Notes under the pieces: generated by a model
What the model was told of the DNA's origin: nothing
Seen by the model: the letters and a program-made list of their open reading frames with translations, nothing else
The model's database searches: none
Assembly (NCBI GenBank): GCA_021292105.1
Contig: CM037870.1
Coordinates: forward strand, 10,474,486 to 10,538,485
Direction of reading: 5' to 3'
Length of the DNA stretch: 64,000 bases
DNA from: Anadara kagoshimensis
Taxonomy: Eukaryota > Mollusca > Bivalvia > Arcoida > Arcidae
In this document: in pieces, positions 42,001-50,759 of the stretch
Position numbering within the stretch: the first letter of the stretch is position 1
Layout of the letters: every line of letters begins with the position of its first letter
Translations under genes and position numbers: made by a program

Positions 42001-42837
42001 CGTTAAATGGACACTTATCTAAAGCAAATATAAATTATTTAAAATGTTTATTGTGATTAGGCTAACTATATTAACATATTTTATGATTATTGTACTAATG
42101 TTGGGTTGTATTCTTTAACAGCGAAACTTAATTCACCCGGAAACAAGAAAGAATCTTTTATTAATACAAAAAACTGCATTCATAGATGGTTTTACAATAT
42201 TATAATTTCTGGAGAATCTGGTTTTTATAACACAGTGGTAGTACATTTTTTTTCTTAAAAATGCTGTTTTCTATCTATTTTTAAACAACTAAGTTTTATG
42301 TAGCCTTTTTGTTTGTATGCAACAGTGCAAATATTCATCTTTATACTTTTTATCATAGATCTTTGATTGGCAAACCTAGAAATTGTGAGTAATTAATTCT
42401 AATATATACTTAGTTACTTATCATCTATATATGTATCAATTCACGTTGATAAATTAAAACATTTTTTCTTAATTATTTTTTAATATTTCTCTTCTTTAGG
42501 AAACAATGGTGGAGGCAGAAGGAGAAAGAAGAGGAAATTTAACTTCATCCCTGTTAATCCAGATCACAAACGGCCTTCACGGAGAGATTTAGTTTATTTT
42601 GAATCTTCACCATCATTTTGTGACAGAGACAATAGTATAAGTTATGAAGGGACTAAAGGACGAGAATGTAATGTGACATCCATTGGCATGGATGGGTGTG
42701 ACTTAATGTGTTGTGGGCGTGGTCATAGGTCAGAAAGTTATATGGTTAGAAAGAGATGCAGTTGTATATTTCATTGGTGTTGTACTGTAAAGTGCAAAGT
42801 TTGTACCATGATACAGGTGCGGCACACGTGTGTATAG
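17751..42837 (+). CDS. Wnt1: Wnt1 (wingless) ligand, six-exon coding region
   Basis: Secreted Wnt ligand of the Wnt1/wingless subfamily, acting through Frizzled/LRP receptors. The coding sequence joins 17751-17839, 23001-23257, 37391-37656, 39915-40065, 40581-40607 and 42500-42837: 1128 nt, 375 residues (human WNT1 has 370). All junctions are GT/AG and phase-consistent. In order: hydrophobic signal peptide (residues 1-18), [10 protein letters not shown] block in exon 2, GCRETAF and NLHNNEAGR blocks in exon 3, CHGMSGSC in exon 4 with the predicted palmitoleoylated Ser220, and the C-terminal CCGRGH and FHWCC cysteine domain. I count 23 cysteines, matching human WNT1 position by position. An Asn-Val-Thr sequon in the last exon matches a known glycosylation position. 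The signature [14 protein letters not shown] favours Wnt1 over other Wnts. Introns are 5.2, 14.1, 2.3, 0.5 and 1.9 kb. No canonical AATAAA was seen in the 600 bp after the stop. Confidence 0.96.
19448..19495 (+). ncRNA. Decayed hammerhead copy in Wnt1 intron 1
   Basis: The 3' half matches the 41875 ribozyme closely (stem II GGAA/TTCC, GAAAC, A-GCC, GTC, TAGTGCTG). The 5' core CTGATGA is replaced by TTTCTAA and the 5' strand of stem I is lost, so it should be inactive. Sense to Wnt1. Confidence 0.6.
21355..22262 (+). mobile_element. Three Penelope-like tail fragments in Wnt1 intron 1
   Basis: Same-strand copies at about 21355-21480 (CTCACTTCCCTGGTGGAAGT through GATTAGTATGTTTG), 21808-21930 and 22112-22262. 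Between the last two, TGTCCGTCCAAA and CTTTCATAAAC segments also recur, so the flank was duplicated along with them. Confidence 0.6.
22574..22915 (+). repeat. 163-bp tandem duplication carrying Penelope-like tail
   Basis: The block starting TGCGCGATGATGCC at 22574 recurs at 22737 with about 90% identity by eye. Each copy contains CTTCCGGATCTCCCGGTCTC and the tail. It ends roughly 90 bp upstream of Wnt1 exon 2. Confidence 0.75.
23001..23257 (+). CDS. Wnt1: Wnt1 exon 2
   Basis: The acceptor TTTTGTAG precedes 23001 and the donor AG|GTAAGT follows 23257. Phase is 2 in and 1 out. It encodes residues 30-116, including the [14 protein letters not shown] helix and [14 protein letters not shown], the N-terminal Wnt signature with its first two conserved cysteines, and ends in FGKILQKG. 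The open frame extends into the intron on both sides, but conservation stops at these splice sites. Confidence 0.95.
24250..24400 (+). mobile_element. Penelope-like tail with 31-bp hairpin insert
   Basis: Family core CCCGGTCTCAGTTGCCTGGT to GAACATGGATTAGTA in Wnt1 intron 2, interrupted by a perfect hairpin at 24337-24367. Confidence 0.6.
24337..24367. repeat. Perfect 13-bp-arm hairpin
   Basis: AGCGACATTTAAT, 5-bp loop, ATTAAATGTCGCT. It lies exactly where the host tail should be continuous, so it is an insertion. Confidence 0.7.
24668..24795 (-). mobile_element. Penelope-like tail fragment
   Basis: AACATACATGTTCAAATCAC, AAGTAAAGTAAAAACTTTGA, CTTCCACCCGAAAATGAGGC and GCTCCGGTAGGG on the plus strand, i.e. 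a minus copy in intron 2. Confidence 0.55.
24950..25200 (+). repeat. Dispersed TCTCGAC/TCTCGG-rich repeat, copy 1
   Basis: Contains TTATATCTCGACACCATTTT, GCAGCTGACGTCTATCTCTC, TCGGCAGCATTTCG and ends AACTTTTGACAGGTCTGTAC. The internal TCTCG-type motifs are spaced about 25-30 bp. A similar end recurs at 51560. Confidence 0.45.
25715..25830 (-). mobile_element. Penelope-like tail fragment
   Basis: TCACAATCCAAAATGC, AGTTTGAAAACTGGCAAACT and CGTGAACTTCCAACATGAAA; diverged minus copy in intron 2. Confidence 0.5.
27559..27676. mobile_element. Palindromic MITE family P2, inverted dimer
   Basis: Two complete 58-bp units at 27559-27616 and 27619-27676 separated by AT. The interior of the second is the reverse complement of the first. 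In Wnt1 intron 2; the overlapping ORFs on both strands are by-products. Confidence 0.85.
27686..27820. repeat. 45-bp tandem repeat, three copies
   Basis: ATTGTTTTCAATGTGCTTTC at 27686, 27731 and 27776, with a partial fourth at 27821. Directly adjoins the P2 dimer. Confidence 0.9.
28788..28920 (-). mobile_element. Penelope-like tail fragment
   Basis: CACACCAATCCATATCCAAA, CAAAGCAAAGTAAAAACTTT and GGTGCTCAGGAAGGGT; minus copy in intron 2. Confidence 0.55.
29425..29625. repeat. Dispersed GTGGTCTTTATA-type repeat, copy 1
   Basis: Short reiterated motifs GTGGTCTTTATATACAGG and GGTGGTCTTTAAGGCAGGTT ending in GATTGTACT. The same motifs occur at 46930-47100. Repeats of this look are common in molluscs from memory; class unknown. 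Confidence 0.45.
31120..31450. mobile_element. Converging pair of Penelope-like tails
   Basis: A plus copy at 31120-31380 (GTCCCATAGTTCCATGTTGC, ACACGTGGCGGATG, GGACATGGATTAG-type end). It is followed immediately by a minus copy (CAATCGATGTCCAAATTACA). The 3' ends face each other. Confidence 0.6.
33631..33702. repeat. 24-bp tandem repeat, three copies
   Basis: TTTGTGGTATGGTTATAGAC and near-identical copies at 24-bp spacing in Wnt1 intron 2. Confidence 0.85.
33895..33960 (-). mobile_element. SINE tRNA-like head fragment
   Basis: The minus strand reads GGTAGTTCAGTTGGTAGAGT, then GCTCGCTCCG and ATTCGACTG: A box and degenerate B box of the same SINE family, with no 3' domain. The overlapping ORF (33898-34086) is not a gene. 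Confidence 0.6.
34135..34505 (-). mobile_element. Penelope-like tail split by an inverted-repeat element
   Basis: 34135-34222 carries the terminal part (ATCTGTCCACGTCCAAAC); 34468-34505 carries the core (GGGAAGTGAGGTCGGGTGCG). The MITE-like element at 34223-34467 interrupts it. Confidence 0.55.
34223..34467. mobile_element. MITE-like element with 48-bp terminal inverted repeats
   Basis: The left arm starting GTTTCACAATCATTCCTTAC is matched by the inverted right arm, GTTTTACAATTATTCCTTAG on the minus strand. The pairing continues through AAGATTTTCCTTAACTTAAA. Total 245 bp, no coding capacity. Confidence 0.7.
35750..36000 (-). mobile_element. Penelope-like tail fragment
   Basis: Minus-strand copy in Wnt1 intron 2: starts AAACATACTGATCCATGTCC, includes AAGTGAGGTCAGGTGCTCC and CCGCCACGTGTG, and runs to the region just short of the FYGRHH box. 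Confidence 0.65.
36770..37180 (+). mobile_element. Two Penelope-like tail fragments upstream of Wnt1 exon 3
   Basis: Copies at about 36770-36945 and 36960-37180, the second well preserved (CTTCCGGAGCACCCGATCCC, CTTCCCTGGTGGAAGTTAAC, ATGGATTAGTATGTTTGTTG). The short ORFs at 36786-37299 on either strand are shadows of this repeat. Confidence 0.65.
37391..37656 (+). CDS. Wnt1: Wnt1 exon 3
   Basis: The acceptor TTTACTCCAG precedes 37391 and the donor GTG|GTAAGT follows 37656. It encodes residues 116-204: [26 protein letters not shown], the CNCDY pair, WEWGGCSDN and [10 protein letters not shown]. These are the most conserved Wnt core blocks and carry five cysteines. A Penelope-like tail copy ends about 210 bp upstream. 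Confidence 0.97.
38925..39150 (+). mobile_element. Penelope-like tail fragment in Wnt1 intron 3
   Basis: AACACGTGGTGGATGCAGCT, ACCCGGCCTCGCTTCACC and TTTACTTTGCTTTTAGATTG in family order. Confidence 0.6.
39455..39840. mobile_element. Converging Penelope-like tails just upstream of Wnt1 exon 4
   Basis: Plus core at 39455-39520 (TACCGGAGCACTCGACCTCG). A minus copy at 39640-39840 (TAGCTACACCCGCCGCGTGC, AATTCATGTCCAAATCACAA) ends 75 bp before exon 4. Confidence 0.6.
39915..40065 (+). CDS. Wnt1: Wnt1 exon 4 (lipid-attachment exon)
   Basis: The acceptor TATTTTGTAG precedes 39915 and the donor CTG|GTAATG follows 40065. It encodes residues 205-255 with [11 protein letters not shown] and CWMRLP. By family knowledge, the Ser of HGMSG (residue 220) is the site of Porcupine-dependent palmitoleoylation. 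The exon ends in [10 protein letters not shown], phase 1. Confidence 0.96.
40581..40607 (+). CDS. Wnt1: Wnt1 micro-exon 5 (27 nt)
   Basis: A 27-nt segment flanked by a good acceptor (TTGTACCAG) and donor (AAG|GTTAGT). It encodes a basic linker, [10 protein letters not shown] with split glycines at both ends. Both boundaries are phase 1, so including or skipping it keeps the frame (375 or 366 residues). It falls in the variable, basic linker before the C-terminal cysteine domain, where Wnt1 proteins differ in length. Its sequence resembles the start of the next exon ([13 protein letters not shown]). Use in mRNA is inferred from splice sites only. Confidence 0.65.
40900..41060 (+). mobile_element. 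Penelope-like tail fragment in Wnt1 intron 5
   Basis: GTCCCATATTTCCATATTCC, TTTTCTGGAGCACCATGTCTC and GAACATGGATAGGTATGTTT; internally shortened. A further isolated end motif lies at 41548-41575. Confidence 0.55.
41400..41620. repeat. Dispersed TCTCGAC/TCTCGG-rich repeat, copy 2
   Basis: GCTATATCTCGACCGACCGC and GGCAGCATTTATGCC match the repeats at 24950-25200 and 51395-51600; it precedes the ribozyme by about 250 bp. Confidence 0.45.
41875..41922 (+). ncRNA. Type I hammerhead ribozyme in Wnt1 intron 5
   Basis: All catalytic parts of a hammerhead are present in order. Stem I 5' strand CAGCACTA (41875-41882); core CTGATGA (41883-41889); stem II GGA/TCC around a 7-nt loop (41890-41902); core GAA plus A15.1 (41903-41906); short stem III ACGG/CCGT (41906-41913); cleavage triplet GTC with predicted scission after C41914; stem I 3' strand TAGTGCTG (41915-41922), an exact 8-bp complement of the 5' strand. 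A very short stem III and an open-ended stem I define type I, the form known in Penelope-like elements, animal retrozymes and newt satellites. It lies in sense with Wnt1. Activity is not shown by sequence alone; a loopless stem III usually works best as a dimer. Confidence 0.85.
42500..42837 (+). CDS. Wnt1: Wnt1 exon 6 (C-terminal cysteine domain)
   Basis: The acceptor TTCTTTAG precedes 42500; the stop TAG is at 42835-42837. It encodes a basic linker, then [23 protein letters not shown] (an N-glycosylation sequon), [14 protein letters not shown] and the terminal [16 protein letters not shown] block, ending in RHTCV. This matches the Wnt C-terminal domain with 12 cysteines. Confidence 0.96.
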
Positions 42838-43689
42838 GTGACGAAATTGCAGTTTTTAAAACGTAAGACGATTACAACACATTATACTATGCAACCCGAT
42901 GATAAAGTGTTGGGAGGTATGTGGAATCGGCGACAATTTGATTGATTGTAATGATTTTGCAAGCCTCAAAACTTCGTCTAGCAGCAAGAAATGACTTTCA
43001 ATGACTGATTATATGCAATATTTATTATGTTATTTGTACATTTACATAAACAGTGCTATTTATCATCAAGATTTATATTGAATGATCTTGTGCATATATT
43101 TGTTTTTCTTGACCTTCTACACTCTGATAGATGATTTTTTAACATAAAAAAATGAAAAAAATGTTAAAAATGTGTGACATTTATTGAAATAGATTTATTT
43201 GTACAATTTTTAAATGTAGATTATTTATTTGTACATATAAATGTAGATGCTCAAGTTTTTGTTGTTTTTTTGTAATTTTTATTTATGTCTATTTTTATGT
43301 ATATCCATTGCCCCTTTAACAATATCAAAGCCAGTGTAGATTTTATTTATAAAGATCAAATTATATGTATGTTATTATATATTTATTTTTAGTAATTTCT
43401 TGTTTAATAGTTAATACATCAACTTCTTCAACATGGTACAATCCGAGTATGTATATAAATGTAAATATTCATATTAGCATTATATATGTGCCTTCTATTC
43501 ATGAACTATCTCAGAAGTGAACATTCAAGTTGACATCTAAGTTTACTTATCTTGAGCATACCGGCATTTGAGATCTACAACCCAAGCATTTTTTTCAAAA
43601 CTTATGTTTAAAACACTTTTCGAATTAAAACATAATTGAATCGACAACTGATCTATTTTGATGTATGGATACGTTCAGTAATATTTGCA

Positions 43690-45190
43690 TTTCTTAATAC
43701 ATAGCTAGTTAAACAAAAGACAATTACCTCCTGGAGCACATGGTCTCACTTCCCTGGTGGAAGTTCACATGTATAACCTAACTTCTCAGTTTCAAAGTTT
43801 TTCTTTACTTCTGAATTGTAATTCAAATATGGATCAGTATGTTTGTTTTTGATTAAATGCAGTTACGTTTAATACGCACGGTAATAATCTGTGTATCTTT
43901 AGATGGCCTGGTATCACTTTTATGTTCTCAACTTGATTTTGATGTCTGCAATGTACAACTAGGCCGTTATATTTTGTCTCCTTTATCTGTTTTTGTTTTT
44001 CTATATCCCCATTTATTAAGTTATGGTTGAAAAATCCTTTCCAGAAATGCTAAAAATGATTTAATTTTTTACCCGTCATTTTGAGTTTTTTCCCCAGAAA
44101 AATAAACATTTTAGGTGAATGTACAAATGGAAAGTCTTTAATCTTAATATGCGTTTGTTGAACACTGGTTGTTCAAAAGTAGGAAAGGTTGAGTCCATAA
44201 ATGTTTTTGGTCTTGTTATAATCGATTCAGCTAGAAAATACTTTATTTTCATTTTATACAAAAATAATGTTGTTATTTGGTTGTATTTTCTATATATGAG
44301 TATATCCATGGTAACAGCTTGGAATTTTATTTGGACATAATGTTGATATGTTAAGTGTGGTAATCTACAAAACATTTCCTGTTTTACAGGAAACAAAACA
44401 CATTTGTCCAACGGGAATCTCTTATATTTTAAAGTTTTACCTCTGTATTTGGTGTACAGGGTTCAGAATCTGCGCCAGACTTACTCTTGCCATACAAACT
44501 TTGTTTTCTACATATCAGTATATTGCAATATGTTAATAGCTTTTTACGAATTATCTTATTTATTAACGATCAGCTGATATTTAATGTCCAATAGTTGGGT
44601 CATTTTATAATACACTAATCAGTATGTTAATAAATTATTGTTTTGTTGATCAACAAAACAATTAAATCTTATTTTGTTGTTTGTTTTATTATTATTCTTT
44701 TGCTGGTGGAAGTTCACATGTCAAGCATAACTTGTCAGTTTCAAAGTTTTTTCTTTGCTTCTGGAATGTAATTTGGACATGAATTAGTATGTTTGTTTTA
44801 GTTTTTTTCCTCACTGACCCTAAAGATACTTTACGACGTTAATGGCACGCTACGACAGAGCTTTAGACAACAAAGTAAGCTTATTATAGTTAAATCAATG
44901 ACTCGAGGATATTACATGTCTAGACAAAACAAATCAAAAAACTTGAATGGCAGTCAATACAAAATTGTTTATAAGTATGATATTTCTGTATACATAATTT
45001 CCTTGGAATATATTTGACATATTATGGTTCCGTGTTGTTTTCAATCGCCATTTTGATTTAATGCTTCGCCATTGTAACTGACTAGACAAGACGTGCCAAC
45101 CCTTCCGGAGCACCCAATCTCACTTCCCCATTGGAAGTTCACGTGTCAAAGTTTACTTAGATTTTTAGACTGTGATTTAATCGTAAACCA
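43690..45190 (+). mobile_element. Three Penelope-like tail fragments downstream of Wnt1
   Basis: Copies at about 43690-43855, 44700-44800 and 44990-45190, all plus, with CTCACTTCCCTGGTGGAAGT-type cores and TTAGTATGTTTGTTTT-type ends. The last one converges on the minus RT-bearing copy that starts at 45225. Confidence 0.6.
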
Positions 45191-45224
45191 CTAATTGTGA
45201 CATAGAACATTATTTGAACGCAAC

Positions 45225-46210
45225 AAAAAAAAACACTGATTCCTGTCCACATCACAATCCAGAAGCAAAGTAAAAACTTTGAAATCAAAAACAAACGTGC
45301 TAATCCATGTCCGAATCAAAATCCAGAAGCAAACTTTAAACTTTCAAACTTAGAAGTTAGGTGACACACGTAAACGTCTACCAGAGAAGTGAGGCCGGGT
45401 GCACCGGAAGGGTAATCCCCTCCTTTTTAGCTAGCTACACCCGCCACGTTTGTAAACAAAATTGAGTGAGGAACATGGAACTATTGGACGTCAAAAATAT
45501 CAGGGCAGTCCTGGAAACAGAGACATCAAACTTATTAACAATACTGTGATGACGGCCATAAAATTTTAGGGCCCTGATAAGCCTAGGCGTGCAATATCCC
45601 TAGGTCAACAACTTATTTAAAAGCAGCTGACTTGTATAAAGTTCCCGTAGAAGAGTTAAACTCCACCACAGCGAATTAATTGTGAAACAAATACACCATA
45701 AGCAGAAGAAGCAGGTATATTGCTGCATAGAAAAGGAAAGATGACAATAAAAAATTGAAGTCATCATGTTTGTCATACAGCTTCAAACGTAGCCTTTCGT
45801 GGGCGTCATAAGGTATAAGTCTAAATATTTAACGAAATGAGGAACCAATCGCATCTTTTATTTCAAGCTCACCAGGATAGATTACATTCACATAGTCTCC
45901 ATATTTAGGATTGTTAAGAGACAGAACGTCATCTTTATATCTGTATGTGGTGTTAAGGATTTGGCCACTGTCTTCTCTCCAGATTCTCCCCAGATTTAAC
46001 AAGACTCAGCATAAATTCTGCTTCATAGGAATAAAGACACAAATCAGCAAGCATTTGTTTTTGCACAGTTTGTGCCCATTGGTATACCGATCTTTTGATG
46101 GAAAGTTATATTACCAAACACAGCAAATATGTTGTGTATCAAAAACTCAACTATTTGTTTGGATTCGTATAATACTTGACAAAATAACCAGAATCCCTGT
46201 TCAGCACTAG
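45225..46210 (-). mobile_element. Penelope-like element: decayed reverse transcriptase C-terminal part plus 3' tail
   Basis: Read on the minus strand with frameshifts and stops, this stretch shows Penelope-like RT motifs in the right order. IGIPMGTNCA lies at 46092-46063 and SYEAEF near 46030-46013. The catalytic box is at 45943-45926, reading YKDD where YIDD is expected. It runs into SLNNP and the IYPGELEIKDA block (45923-45850), then LYDKHDD (near 45780-45762) and KFYGRHH (45567-45547). Below KFYGRHH the sequence continues into the tail (45225-45545) found dozens of times in this window. No GIY-YIG domain was recognised. It is non-functional: several frameshifts, internal stops and a changed catalytic box. 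Confidence 0.85.
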
Positions 46211-46929
46211 ATATTTGTATCTTGGCTCTCCGTTTTTGTAAAAGAATGACAAGTGAATAATTTGTGTAATGCGTTCTTTTAATTCAAAATGAGAAATAGT
46301 GGCGTAAAGTGTAGAAAAATCGAATATGTTTTTTCTTGTTTGCTCTGTTTAGTTTTATTGATATTTAGTTGTTGTAATTTCTAGTATAATAATTATATTT
46401 TCATTCATAATCGTCACTATATGTGTTACAAAGATCAGAAGTATGGAGGTGAATGAGATGAAACGATTTGAAATTGTTTTGCATTTCTATGTTAAGTAAT
46501 TGACCTTTAAACATATCGCAAAAACGTATATAAGTACACTTATCTGTCAACCAACGACGCCTATATATGCACATTTACATATAACATATAGACTATCACT
46601 CACAGAATACAGATATCAAGTGTATTTATTTTCTGTATTTATGAGCATAAAGTTCAGCTACGGTAGTCTCCCTTTTATTATAATCCGTCTCTATATACAT
46701 ATAGTATACATGTACAATGGTAAATGAGAGCATTATTATATTTTTTTATAGAGAGTAGACATTTTTAAATTAATGATCTTGGATATAGCTGGAAATACTT
46801 AAAAATTGAGATTGAATGTATAAAAAAAGAAGATAAACATTTTGTGACAACTTATTATAAAACTCCCGACAAACTAAGGTAAACAGACCGACTTTTTATT
46901 TGTTTTTGGTTTAAGCACCTTTGTAGGTG

Positions 46930-47100
46930 AAGACAAACCTGTCTAAAGAGGCCACCCAAAAAACTAGTAAAAAGTGGTATTCACGGGAAAGTTGTCTAAA
47001 TGACATAAATAAAGAGCAAACAAGATACAATTTGAATTACTATTAAAAGTTGGTGGTCCTTATATACAGGTATCTCTTTAGGCAGAATTCATTGTACTTA
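46930..47100. repeat. Dispersed GTGGTCCTTATA-type repeat, copy 2
   Basis: AACCTGTCTAAAGAGGCCAC, GTGGTCCTTATATACAGGTA and CTTTAGGCAGAATTCATTGT match the 29425 copy. Confidence 0.45.
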
Positions 47101-47214
47101 TTTAACAAGAAGTGGCTCCTGTATCTGCAAATTAAAATAGACCTTAACAGCACCAACAAGTAGATGATGGCTGAACACATTGTAAATTAGTCACGTGTTT
47201 GCAGTTAATAGGTA

Positions 47215-47690
47215 AATTGCTGTAGGAGGTCTTTATCCCTCCGGAAAACCCGGCCTCACTTCCTTGATGGACGTTCACGTGTTAAACCTTACTTTTCAGT
47301 TTCATAATTTTTACTTTGCTTCTGGATTGCGATTCGGACATGAATAGGTTTGTTTGTTTTTGATGATTACAGCATATTTAATTAATTAAAAATACAAACC
47401 ATCAATTCTTTATAGCGCAGTCAAAAGATTTTATAACAAGGATTGATGTACGGTAACGAGACTGTTACATACATTTAGTTAAGACGTTCTCAATGCGTAT
47501 GTGTATTGGCCCATAAATTTATCATTTTGTCATTACACTAAACAAGAGTTGCCTACCCTTCCGAAGAACCTGGTCTCACTCTCTGGTGGAAGTTTGTGTG
47601 TATAACCTAACTTGTCAGTTTCAAAGTTTTTACTTTGTTTTTTGGATGATTGTGATTCTGACATGGATTAGTATGTTTGTTTTTGATTTG
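47215..47690 (+). mobile_element. Two Penelope-like tail fragments
   Basis: 47215-47375 (CCTCCGGAAAACCCGGCCTC, TGGATTGCGATTCGGACATG) and 47540-47690 (TGGTCTCACTCTCTGGTGGA, GACATGGATTAGTATGTTTG), converging on the minus copy at 47825. Confidence 0.6.
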
Positions 47691-47824
47691 TCATTGTACT
47701 CCAGTGCCCAACATGAAGTTTGTTTTATAATAAATAAACTATATATTTATATTAAGGGATCTTGGAGGCTGAGTGGACTACACAAATCCACCATCTCGAA
47801 ACTAACAATCTCTGTCAATTTAAA

Positions 47825-48320
47825 AATAAACATACAAATGCGTGTCAAAATCAAAATCCCAAAGCGAAGTAACAACAAATATACCAATCTGTTTCTAAAT
47901 TACAGCAACAAAGCGGAGTAAAAACTTTAAAGTAAACATGTGAACGGCCATCATGAAAATGGAATCGGGGCGGAGGAGTAAGGACTCCCTGTTAAACAAG
48001 CTACACCGCCACGTCTGTAATCAACATTGAGACTGAATGAAAGGAGCATAGAACTATGGCACACATACATGTATCAAAGGAACTTTTAGATACATATTTA
48101 TTTATTCTGTGATGACGGCCATAAACTTTTAGGGGCCTTAAAGCCTAGGCTTGCAATATCCATGCGTCAACAGTTTATTTATAAGCAGCTTGCTTCGTCA
48201 TAGTATAAACAAGCTCCATTATAGCGTATTGGTTGTGGAACAATTTTTCATAAGAAGGAGAAGCAGTGTATTGCTACATAGAAAAGAAAAGTTGACGTTA
48301 CAACTTGGCTCATGCAAGTG
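47825..48320 (-). mobile_element. Penelope-like element fragment with RT C-terminus and tail
   Basis: Aligns by eye with 45225-45740: tail (47825-48110), then GATGACGGCCATAAA encoding the FYGRHH box, then about 190 bp of upstream RT-C-terminal sequence that matches the 45.5 kb copy. The tail end is reiterated at 47825-47935. Confidence 0.75.
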
Positions 48321-49687
48321 AATAATATCAAACTCTATTCAAGTTTATTGGATTCTATATGTTAATTATATTTCACTGTTACTCTGATAAGAGAAAAAGA
48401 AATACAATACACATATTTGCGTTGGTCTTACCATTTTACTTGCTAAATGCATATATACATAAATGCGTTTTACGCAGTAACAGCTTAATACGAACAAACA
48501 TTTGTACAAGTTTTATCATAAAATGAAATAAATTATGCTATGGCACTTTGATAATATCAACATTATATTCTTCTTTGTACAATAAATTAAAAAAGAAACA
48601 TTTAAATGACGAAAAATGATAACATATTTTCTATATTGTTATAAATAATTGCTTTTCAAACTGAAATAATTAATTATCGCGGTGAAAATTTCTTTGTTTC
48701 AGGTGGACACCTGTGACCTACGAATTCACATATCAGTGAAATATTGTGTATTACAAACCTACCTTAAACGGTAACCATAACACACGAATTTATATTTTTC
48801 TTTAAACCAGAAAAAATTTAACACTACGAAAATAAATTATTTCACGATATGAGAATTGCTACATACAAAAACATGTACATCTACAAGAATAAGTATAAGG
48901 CATTCAATATGTTTCTGTGTCTTGAAAACTCCTTCAAGAATGTGTTCATGTACCTCCTCTGAAAGTTATATCTGAAGCACGTGCATTTTGTTCTGGTTGA
49001 AACATCTGTACAACAGCTGTTTAAACCAAACTAAACAATTTAGCGTAACTTTGAGGTCATATTGTTAACTGTCACAAAGTTAGTTTTATATTCGAAAACT
49101 GGTTATATGGCATATGTCCAGATTACAAACCTTTTTCAGGGAATAACATAAATGGTCATATACCATAAGCGTTACTATAATGTTTGAAGCTTTCACAAAT
49201 ATCAGTACACTGTGAAATCATTAAATTTCGTGGTGACCCAATTTTCGTTGTTGTCGTAGAAACCTGTACACACGAATTGACATGCTAACGAAATACTGTA
49301 TATTACAAAACTACCCTAGATGGTTACCAAAAACCACTTATTTACCACCCTGTACAATGATATTTTACTTAGAACAACGACAATTGACACCACAAAAACA
49401 AATGATTTCAAGAAGTGAATTATTGCATCAAAAAGGCTCGATTTTGAAAGAAAAAAAAAACAAAATAAAACTATGAGTTTGTATACTAGAATAAAAAAAA
49501 TGATATTAATAATTTAGTGCTCACTCTTGATTAACAAGAGTTAGTAATGTTTTAATTTTAATTGGTGGATTTTTGCCATTTATAATGAAATACTCATAGC
49601 ACCAGTCAGACTTAGTTTAACCTAAGTATAGTAATGATAGACATAATGATGGTTATACAAACATGAATGTTACAAGTGTGGATATAG

Positions 49688-49913
49688 GCAAACAACATTG
49701 ACCTGTTCGTTTGACCTTTCATTAGGAATATTCTTATGAGGATCCGCTCAACACATGATAAGTATTAGGATTCGCAGTAATACATATACAGATTGCTAAT
49801 GATTAGTATTCAAATCATATTTAGGCAATGTACACGCGTGATTTAACTTAAATTTACTCCTCCATAATGAATATCTAAATCAAAGGTCAAGCGGACAGGT
49901 CAATGTTGTTTGC
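49688..49913. mobile_element. TIR element, GACCTG/TTGACC family, copy 1
   Basis: About 45-bp inverted arms starting GCAAACAACATTGACCTG. Both flanks read ATATAG (49682-49687, 49914-49919), an apparent 6-bp target duplication. Non-coding. Confidence 0.8.
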
Positions 49914-50759
49914 ATATAGCTGCTATTATAACCTTATAAAAAACAATTAAAAAAACTATGTCATTCTTATAACGCATATTGAATTAAAACAAAAAAATTA
50001 TTAGGTCATCTCGGAGAAAAAGAGTAGGATTGGAAAAAGAAAAAAAAGAAAAATTAAAAGCGCAGCAAAACCAATATGCCCCCAGCCTCGTTTTGGGCAC
50101 ATAAATGTATTAATTGTCTGCAACATTGTTACGTCGTCTTAAGAATGGCACATTTTCAAATCAGTTTTGTACTTAAAGGTGTCATAGTAGCGCAATAAAC
50201 ACGTTCAGATCGGTCCGTTGAATAAAACATTGTATTGCAAACTTGACTTATAGCACGCATTTTTGTTTATCCATATCATATATAGAAGCCTTGACTCCCT
50301 GATGTAGATCTAATAATCTTGTTACCAATTAAACATGGAATAAGATACGGTAGCAATAAGTTGTTTTATATTCCTAGAACTTAAAAAATTTAGAAAATAG
50401 CAAATGAAGAATAACAAACAAAACAGAACATGTGTTTTATATTTTGTTAGGATAAGATTCACAGTTAAACCTTGCCATAGTACCCTTTTTAATTTTAATT
50501 CTATAACTCTATTCACTTGTTTCCATCTTGGAACGTGTAAGTAAGCCCCGGCGCCTTTATCAAACTATAATCTGAGTGAAATGACAGTAATAACGATATA
50601 ACGAGGTTTAACGTACGGATCTGTAACAGAAGTAGGGACAGTGCATAATGTGAGAGGACTCACTGTGTTGCTGTTGTTTACTTCCAATCTGCATATTTTT
50701 ATTCCTAAACTTGATATTGTATTTCTAAGGCAGTGTTGCAAACTTCAGATTAATAGTAC

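Noticed and set aside
44076..44411. 111-residue minus ORF overlapping a 73-residue plus ORF
   Set aside because: AT-rich, no family resemblance, no splice or codon signal; overlapping open frames on both strands are expected by chance here.
45911..46210. 99-residue plus ORF
   Set aside because: Antisense shadow of the decayed Penelope-like reverse transcriptase.
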